A stretch of DNA of 11,354 nucleotides, taken from an uncultured Acidimicrobiaceae bacterium (GTDB taxonomy: Bacteria > Actinomycetota > Acidimicrobiia > Acidimicrobiales > UBA8592). The stretch is taken from the NCBI GenBank assembly GCA_913031515.1, contig CAJWET010000039.1, positions 1 to 11,354 of the forward strand, in the 5' to 3' direction. A program made the position numbers and the translations under genes. Under the pieces are notes generated by a model. The model was given only the letters and a program-made list of their open reading frames with translations, was not told the DNA's origin and searched no databases. Positions within the stretch are counted from its first letter, which is position 1, and every line of letters starts with the position of its first letter. Below are positions 6,563 to 11,354 of the stretch, one piece after another.

Positions 6563-7999
6563 GTGGCGACAAAAATCCGAATGCCCAAACTCGGTTTAAC
6601 AATGACCGAAGGAACCATAACTGAATGGGTAGCTGAGGCAGGGCAGAAAGTCACAAAAGGGTCTGTCGTGATGACGATAGAAACTGACAAGGTAGAAGAA
6701 GAAGTTTCCGCAGAAGGTGATGGAATCGTTTTCCACTCAGCCAAAGCTGGCGAGACCCTCGAGCCAGGAGAAATTGCTGGTTGGTTACTTGCTGAAGGGG
6801 AAGCGCCACCTGATGGATCGAAAGTCCAAGAACCACCACCCGCTCCGGTCGAAGAGCCAACACCTGTACCCGTTGAAGAGGCTTCTTCTCAAGAACAACC
6901 TTCACCTGAACCTCAGGCAGAAATCCGTATTGAAGAAACTACCGAAGGGCGAGTTCTGTCTTCCCCGAATGCGCGAAGAGTCGCAGCAGAGCAGGGAGTT
7001 GACCTTTCTGCCGTTCAAGGGACTGGGCCGGAAGGTCGTATCACATCCGAAGACGTTTTAGCTGCGGCCGTGGCACCGTCTGGTACTGCTCCAGAGAAAC
7101 CGACAACTCAGCTAGATCGGAAAGAAGAAGGGCAACTCAGACTTGTTCCCTTCGCAGCTCGAATGGCAGCAGAACGACTTGGGGTTAACGTCGAGGAGGT
7201 TTCAGGGACAGGCCCCGATGGTCGTGTCAGTCGCACAGATGTATACAACTATGCCCGATCGAGCGGGCCAAAAGCTGTTGCTGCCCGAACACCGCAAAGT
7301 CAAGGAGTAGCTGGGGAGCGTATCCCAATGAAAGGAATGCGGGGAATCATAGCGGAACGGATGTTCTCGTCTCTTCAACAAATGGCCCAACTCACCTTAA
7401 CCATGGATGTGGAGATGGATCGAGCAATAGCACTTCGAGAACAATTGAAAGATATAGGAACTGAAGAAGTAGGAGCAGTTCCCGGCTACACGGACTTTGT
7501 TATCGCTGCAGTTGCCCAAGCATTGAGACAACACCCCGGAGCCAATAGTCAGGTTGATGGAGATGATATCGTTCTCTTAGATGAGATTAATGTCGGAATG
7601 GCAGTCGCTGCGCCTGGCGGGCTTGTCGTTCCCGTTGTCCATGGAACCGATTACTTAGGTCTTACAGAAATAGCGCAGGAAACCTCCCGACTAGCTGCAG
7701 CAGCTCGAGAGAAGAAACTCAGCCTCGCAGAGATAGAGGGGGGGACCTTTTCGGTAACAGCATTAGGTATGTTTGGGGTTGACGCATTTACCCCAGTAAT
7801 AAATCCACCAAATTCGGGTATTTTAGGTGTCGGCAGAATTAGAGATGATGTCGCGTGGGAAGGTGACCTTCCCGTCCGTGTCAAGAGAATGACGATTAGT
7901 TTGACATGGGACCACAGGGTCTTGGATGGAGCACCTGCAGCGGAATTTGCCGCGACTATCAAGAACCTCCTTGAACAACCTTTACGCTTATTGGGTTAG
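6563..7999 (+). CDS. acoC: Dihydrolipoyllysine acyltransferase (E2) with two peripheral subunit-binding domains
   Basis: The 478-residue E2 core carries the acyl group from E1 to CoA. It has an N-terminal lipoyl domain (1-78) with the lipoylated lysine K43 in IETDKVEEE. A Pro/Glu-rich hinge (about 82-125) follows. Two E3-binding domains come next, at about 131-167 (SSPNARRVAAE...GTGPEGRITSEDV) and 193-229 (PFAARMAAE...GTGPDGRVSRTDV). The catalytic CAT-like domain runs from about 252 to the end, with LGMFGVDAFTPVINPPN (401-417) and the active-site DHRVLDG (450-456; H451 and D455). Most bacterial E2 proteins have one subunit-binding domain. The start is GTG at 6563, because AGGAG (6553-6557), overlapping the AcoX stop, is five bases away. 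ATG 6561 reads out of frame to a stop after 12 codons. It is the last gene of the operon, converging with the next gene after nine bases. Confidence 0.9.
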   Translation: MATKIRMPKLGLTMTEGTITEWVAEAGQKVTKGSVVMTIETDKVEEEVSAEGDGIVFHSAKAGETLEPGEIAGWLLAEGEAPPDGSKVQEPPPAPVEEPTPVPVEEASSQEQPSPEPQAEIRIEETTEGRVLSSPNARRVAAEQGVDLSAVQGTGPEGRITSEDVLAAAVAPSGTAPEKPTTQLDRKEEGQLRLVPFAARMAAERLGVNVEEVSGTGPDGRVSRTDVYNYARSSGPKAVAARTPQSQGVAGERIPMKGMRGIIAERMFSSLQQMAQLTLTMDVEMDRAIALREQLKDIGTEEVGAVPGYTDFVIAAVAQALRQHPGANSQVDGDDIVLLDEINVGMAVAAPGGLVVPVVHGTDYLGLTEIAQETSRLAAAAREKKLSLAEIEGGTFSVTALGMFGVDAFTPVINPPNSGILGVGRIRDDVAWEGDLPVRVKRMTISLTWDHRVLDGAPAAEFAATIKNLLEQPLRLLG

Positions 8000-8008
8000 A
8001 TCCAAAAC

Positions 8009-8974
8009 TTACGTTCCGCTCAATGCGTCAATAATTGGGGCCACATCATCAATCACTGCGCCACTGAACGTGACGTAGTTTATGCCGAGTTCTTCACGAC
8101 GTTGTTGAATTTTTTCTATAAGTGCCCCTACGGGTCCGATCAGGCAATGAGGATGGTTAGCGATTTCTGATGCTTCTAGCCCAAATAGTTTTGCGAATTC
8201 TTCCTGCACTATTTCCGTATGATCCGTGACGACGGTGAAATAGGCGGCAATTTCAATCTCTAGATCATCGAAACGTTCTCCAGCTCCTGCCTGAATCCAT
8301 TCTATTTTTTGAGCTGTCCCATCGATTGTCCCGCTTCCAACACCCTTTGGACCAATTTTTCCAGCGCTATTATCAAAGTTAATTGAAACAATATCTGCTT
8401 CCCGACCGGCTATCCCAAGTATTCTCTGTGAGCCTCCGCCAATCATAATTGGAGGCATCCCGCCAGTTGTTGGTGCTCCGGAGAATCCTGAAGCTTGCAC
8501 ATGTGCACCTGCTAGTTCGATCTGGTCACCGCTATAGTGCTGCCTGATAAAGTCAAGGGTTTCGGTCATTCGATCTATCCGTATCCCAGGCCGTTCCATG
8601 GGAATTCCCATAGCATCGTATTCGGATTCTACCCAACCAGCTCCCAGCCCTAATTCCAGCCGCCCGCCGCTAAACCAGTCGATCGTTGCAACTTCCTTCG
8701 CCAAAACCGTTGGCTGGTGATAGTCGCAACAAAACACGCGACAACCAACCCTAATGGATTCAGTCGCTTCAGCAGCTACGGCAAGTGCAGGGATGGCAGC
8801 TAGATTCTGAAGGGGGTGATTTGCTGCGGTCAGTGCGGGGCCATCACCTATGTAGTGATCAGCAAGGTGAAAACAACTAAACCCAAAGGTCTCGACTTTT
8901 TTCGCCAGCTCGCGCCACTCATCTGGTGAGTCTGCAGAGTAGGCCTGGACACCAAACCGAAAAGGTTTTGTCAT
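8009..8974 (-). CDS. Luciferase-like (LLM class) oxidoreductase, probably F420-dependent
   Basis: This 321-residue TIM-barrel flavin/F420 oxidoreductase resembles the MSMEG_2516-type F420-dependent family. Visible family elements are the N-terminal strand RFGVQAYSADSPDEW (6-20), GFSCFHLADHY (31-41) and the strongly conserved QPTVLAKEVATIDWFSGGR (87-105) with LGLGAGW (108-114). RIDRMTETLDFIRQHY (132-147), PPIMIGGGSQRIL (174-186) and AGREADIVSINF (189-200) follow. It would transfer hydride between F420 (or FMN) and an unknown organic substrate in the cytoplasm. Discriminating F420 from FMN needs structure-level comparison. Its ATG shares ATGA with the stop of the upstream PEP-utilizer gene, and GAGG lies ten bases upstream. 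The two are therefore translationally coupled and likely act together. Confidence 0.85.
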   Translation of the reverse strand: MTKPFRFGVQAYSADSPDEWRELAKKVETFGFSCFHLADHYIGDGPALTAANHPLQNLAAIPALAVAAEATESIRVGCRVFCCDYHQPTVLAKEVATIDWFSGGRLELGLGAGWVESEYDAMGIPMERPGIRIDRMTETLDFIRQHYSGDQIELAGAHVQASGFSGAPTTGGMPPIMIGGGSQRILGIAGREADIVSINFDNSAGKIGPKGVGSGTIDGTAQKIEWIQAGAGERFDDLEIEIAAYFTVVTDHTEIVQEEFAKLFGLEASEIANHPHCLIGPVGALIEKIQQRREELGINYVTFSGAVIDDVAPIIDALSGT

Positions 8975-10704
8975 AACAGAGTCACCTCGCCCGTACTCCC
9001 GTTCACTTCGATGGATGCGCCATTAGGGATGCGCAATGTCGCGTCAGTAACCGAAGCAACGCAAGGCAATCCGAGTTCCCGGCTCACAACAACTGCATGG
9101 CTTCTTTGACCGCCGACGTTCACAACCACAGCACTAGCAGCCATGAAAAGAGGAGTCCAGGAAGGATCAGTAATGGGTGCAACCAGAATCTCACCGGGCT
9201 CAAGCTCCCCAGGATCAGTCGGATCAAGTATTACCCTTGCTGTACCTCGGACAGAACCAGGACTGCCAGCAACACCAACCAGAACCTCTCCGGTTTCAGC
9301 GGTAGAGACCCCTATCGAGCCAAGTCGCTTGTATGAACTAAGAGGAGGAACAACACCGTCTTTGATAAAGAACGGAGGTTCAAGCTCTTGAAGCTGTTCA
9401 TAGTCCGCATAACGACCTTCCAAGGTAGCTCGCATTGCAGCGCGGTCAGCTACGTATGTTTCAAGTTCATCATCGGTGAGCATGTAAATATGCTTTTGAT
9501 TGTCAAGGTCCCCATCTGAAACAGCCTGATTACCTAGCTCTTCAAACACCACCCGTATCTCGTTCACCACTCGAATGTAATTTGTCTTAGTACGTTCCTG
9601 GAAAACCATGATATTCCCAGCATTCAAAGACGCTTCAAAAGTCCCACTGAGCTCATCATTTCCTAATTCAGCAAGCTTCTCCCGTACCTCGGCTAATGTC
9701 GAAACGCGACTTTCCACGATTCTCTGATGGCGACCGGCAGGATTCTCGTCATCGGCCTGCAGGCGGATCCGGTCAAGAAGAGCCAAAGCGATTGTTGGAC
9801 GGGTCTCCCACGTGTCTGAAAAGATTTCATACTCATTGGGTCCTCGACAACCGTATTCGAAGATGAAGTCACCCCATGTAGAAAGAAAACCTTTTGCATC
9901 CTCACTATCAGAGGTGACAAGCCGTTCCAAAAGACCATTAATTCCAGCATCAAAAGCGTCAGTTAGCTCTTCAGAGTCGTTCACGGTACGTGAAAGGTCC
10001 CAGAGAAAATATGAAGGAGCAGCCGAATCAACGTCACCAAGACCGGTAAGGCAACGCATCGGTATAGTAGGGTCTGCTATCGCTTCACTCACAGCGCCTA
10101 ATAATCCTGGGGCGATCCCTGAACTTGACGCAGCGACACAGTGCGTATTGTACGTCTCAATAAGGAACGGTTGGAGGAAGCGGGCTCTTTCCACGAGCTC
10201 TTCTGGAGTGAGAGTAGACAAGTCAGGCCGGTTGGCACGAAGCGCTGTCGTTTTATCCTTCGCCTCGTCTATTTCTGGCCATTCCGTTAATGTCATGACC
10301 CACCCGACGTGGGCAAGAATACCCTCCGTCAGATCTTCGTTGACGTCATCAGGGTGTTCTTCATAAGCGGGGACGTCGGGGTGATCTCCGAAAAAGGCAA
10401 GGTCGAGATCCTCTATCGTCACTGCAGGGTTTCGAACACCCTGCATGCGGACATTTGACAAATTAATGTAAAAAAAGCCGCCGAAGAAACCTCCCGTTTC
10501 TGTCCGCGCATCTTGTATTTCTCCCTCAGTGAAATAGCCCTGCCGAACATAACCATCTCGCCAACCGAGGAATGTACCGTTATCCCACACGAAAGTTTGC
10601 CCAAGTGGGCTAGCAGGAGGAGCGAGAACTTCCCCAGCATTCGCCCTCGTGTAATGTGGCCAGCGTTTACTTGGCTCCAAGTCACAAAACCATCTTTCTT
10701 CCAT
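8971..10704 (-). CDS. PEP-utilizer phosphohistidine-domain protein lacking an ATP-binding domain
   Basis: With the preferred start this protein has 577 residues; positions here count from an upstream ATG at 10716 (581 residues). The C terminus (about 478-581) is the swivelling PEP-utilizer domain: GVAGSPGSVRGTAR (481-494), GEILVAPITDPSWTPLF (508-524) and GGQRSHAVVVSRELGLPCV (535-553), with phosphoryl-carrying H540. The N terminus has TRANAGEVLAPPASPL (23-38), a motif that in rifampin phosphotransferase-like proteins opens the substrate domain after the ATP-grasp. EYGCRGPNEYEIF (287-299) and RTKTNYIRVVNEIR (375-388) belong to the same middle region. The roughly 300-residue ATP-grasp is absent and there is no room upstream for it. 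A separate partner, as in phenylphosphate synthase, or a non-catalytic role is possible. ATG 10704 is preferred, since GGAG lies shortly before it whereas 10716 has no ribosome-binding site. The last four bases overlap the oxidoreductase gene. Confidence 0.82.
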   Translation of the reverse strand: MEERWFCDLEPSKRWPHYTRANAGEVLAPPASPLGQTFVWDNGTFLGWRDGYVRQGYFTEGEIQDARTETGGFFGGFFYINLSNVRMQGVRNPAVTIEDLDLAFFGDHPDVPAYEEHPDDVNEDLTEGILAHVGWVMTLTEWPEIDEAKDKTTALRANRPDLSTLTPEELVERARFLQPFLIETYNTHCVAASSSGIAPGLLGAVSEAIADPTIPMRCLTGLGDVDSAAPSYFLWDLSRTVNDSEELTDAFDAGINGLLERLVTSDSEDAKGFLSTWGDFIFEYGCRGPNEYEIFSDTWETRPTIALALLDRIRLQADDENPAGRHQRIVESRVSTLAEVREKLAELGNDELSGTFEASLNAGNIMVFQERTKTNYIRVVNEIRVVFEELGNQAVSDGDLDNQKHIYMLTDDELETYVADRAAMRATLEGRYADYEQLQELEPPFFIKDGVVPPLSSYKRLGSIGVSTAETGEVLVGVAGSPGSVRGTARVILDPTDPGELEPGEILVAPITDPSWTPLFMAASAVVVNVGGQRSHAVVVSRELGLPCVASVTDATLRIPNGASIEVNGSTGEVTLL

Positions 10705-10826
10705 ACTTCTCTCCATTTGTCTTTGTCAAAACGTAAGAAAAACCTAACTGTTCATCCTTAGGGAATGCGAATCGAATCTCAAAAAATGTCGGTGGAAACA
10801 CGAACTCCTCTCAAGGGAAAATCTAT

Positions 10827-10864
10827 AAACTCAGCAACATCACTTTGTTACTGAGTTTTGTAAC
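10827..10864. promoter_or_regulatory. Overlapping inverted repeats in the divergent control region
   Basis: AAACTCAG (10827-10834) and CTGAGTTT (10851-10858) form a perfect 8-bp inverted repeat with a 16-base spacer. Inside it AAC and GTT can pair after one mismatch. GTTAC (10847-10851) and GTAAC (10860-10864) form a second, overlapping inverted repeat with an eight-base spacer. Both lie between the divergently transcribed PEP-utilizer and winged-helix genes, which suggests an operator bound by the winged-helix protein. No T-run follows, so it is not a typical terminator. Confidence 0.4.
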
Positions 10865-10885
10865 CTACCTCAGAGCATCTATTCT
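10858..10885 (+). promoter_or_regulatory. Weak candidate promoter for the winged-helix gene
   Basis: TTGTAA (10858-10863) and TATTCT (10880-10885), each four of six to consensus, are 16 bases apart. The -35 box overlaps the inverted repeat, so binding there would block transcription. A further 5-bp inverted repeat, TATTC (10880-10884) and GAATA (10893-10897), overlaps the -10 box. No convincing promoter was found for the opposite direction. Confidence 0.22.
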
Positions 10886-10910
10886 TAAATACGAATATTA
10901 CAAGAAAGGT

Positions 10911-11354
10911 ATGATCGTGCTAGAGATCGCTATGGCGTTACGCCTCAAAGGAATAGCAGGAAGTGACGTCATCGCCAAGGTTACCGGACAGGATACGGCA
11001 ACAGTTGAAGCAGCACTTGGAGCTATGGTCGAAGCAGGTCATGCCCAGGAAACCCCGCGAGGTCTTCGCTTTCTCCCTGAAGGGAAAGAATGGGTAGATT
11101 CACTCCTTGATGAGGAGAGAGAGCAGGTTGACCAGCTCTCCATGAACACCGTCTACGAAAATTTTTGTTTGCATAACGAAACGTTCAAACAACTAGTCAC
11201 CGACTGGCAAGTAAAAATTGTCGATGGGGAACAAGTTATGAACGACCATGAAGATACGGACTATGACGCGGCTATCATTGTCCGCCTCGAGGCATTAGAT
11301 CAGGCGGTCGGACCGATTTTTGTTGACGCTGCAGGGCTTGCCCCGCGTCTTGGC
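10911..11354 (+). CDS. Winged-helix DNA-binding protein, 3' end missing
   Basis: An uninterrupted frame from ATG 10911 runs to the window edge (148 codons, no stop). The start of the protein, EIAMALRLKGIAGSDVI, followed by a helix-turn-helix region (about 15-50: AKVTGQDTATVEAALGAMVEAGH), a wing (TPRGLRFLPEG) and an acidic helix (SLLDEEREQVD), fits a MarR/ArsR-like winged helix. The second part, with VYENF (98-102), TDWQVK (113-118), NDHEDTDYD (126-134) and RLEALDQAV, matches from memory a conserved actinobacterial regulator with a signature DWQ...NDH. ATG 10911 has the purine stretch AAAGG only one base before it, whereas GTG 10917, in frame, is seven bases away and may be the true start. It is divergent from the PEP-utilizer/oxidoreductase pair and probably controls it. 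The ligand is unknown. Confidence 0.7.
   Translation, partial: MIVLEIAMALRLKGIAGSDVIAKVTGQDTATVEAALGAMVEAGHAQETPRGLRFLPEGKEWVDSLLDEEREQVDQLSMNTVYENFCLHNETFKQLVTDWQVKIVDGEQVMNDHEDTDYDAAIIVRLEALDQAVGPIFVDAAGLAPRLG

Noticed and set aside
7991..8005. TTGG/CCAA repeat at the E2-oxidoreductase junction as a bidirectional terminator
   Set aside because: The stem is only four base pairs, with no T-run on either side.
9812..10366. 184-residue plus-strand frame inside the PEP-utilizer gene
   Set aside because: The opposite frame has clear family motifs; this one is low-complexity Ser/Arg-rich and has no start signals.
10724..10729. Perfect TTGACA on the minus strand as a -35 box for the PEP-utilizer gene
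   Set aside because: A 17-base spacing would put the -10 box and the transcription start inside or past both candidate start codons, and no TANNNT is found there.
1..11354. CRISPR arrays, tRNAs, insertion sequences or defence-island genes
   Set aside because: No regularly spaced repeats, cloverleaf-like segments, transposase motifs or terminal inverted repeats were seen. The genes are metabolic with uniform composition by eye.

Overview
The window looks like a chromosomal segment from an actinobacterium of moderate GC content, plausibly a marine Acidimicrobiia-type lineage. That placement is an inference from a luciferase-like F420-type oxidoreductase, a winged-helix protein encoded divergently from a PEP-utilizer protein, GTG starts and promoter style. 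No tRNA, rRNA, CRISPR array, transposase or phage gene is visible. Apart from short intergenic gaps, the longest about 200 bases, the window is fully coding.

Region 1 (1-1810): a divergent pair. A small SRPBCC-fold lipid/polyketide-binding protein (41-493, minus) is followed at the left edge by what may be the first codons of another minus-strand gene. An isochorismate synthase (MenF-type, 575-1810, plus) faces away from it. The 81-base gap can be read as two overlapping divergent promoters; the menF promoter would start transcription at the GTG codon, giving a leaderless mRNA.

Region 2 (1916-7999, plus): six tightly packed genes. They are an SDR oxidoreductase, a ThuA-family protein, then E1-alpha, E1-beta, an AcoX-like NAD-kinase-fold protein and an E2 acyltransferase of a 2-oxoacid/acetoin-type dehydrogenase complex. 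AcoX between or next to AcoA/AcoB/AcoC homologues is a hallmark of acetoin dehydrogenase operons. The SDR and ThuA proteins at the front are not part of the classical operon and suggest a different or extended catabolic route. No E3 (dihydrolipoamide dehydrogenase) is present in the window.

Region 3 (8009-11354): a luciferase-like (F420-type) oxidoreductase and a PEP-utilizer protein overlap by 4 bases on the minus strand. The PEP-utilizer has a swivelling phosphohistidine domain but no ATP-binding domain. Divergent from them, and running off the right edge, is a winged-helix DNA-binding protein that probably regulates the pair. The roughly 200-base divergent region holds several inverted repeats suitable as operators.

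The most unusual elements are the SDR-ThuA-AcoABXC-like operon, the E2 with two E3-binding domains, and the ATP-domain-less PEP-utilizer coupled to an F420-type oxidoreductase. All functional assignments are from reading the protein sequences by eye; no database search was possible.
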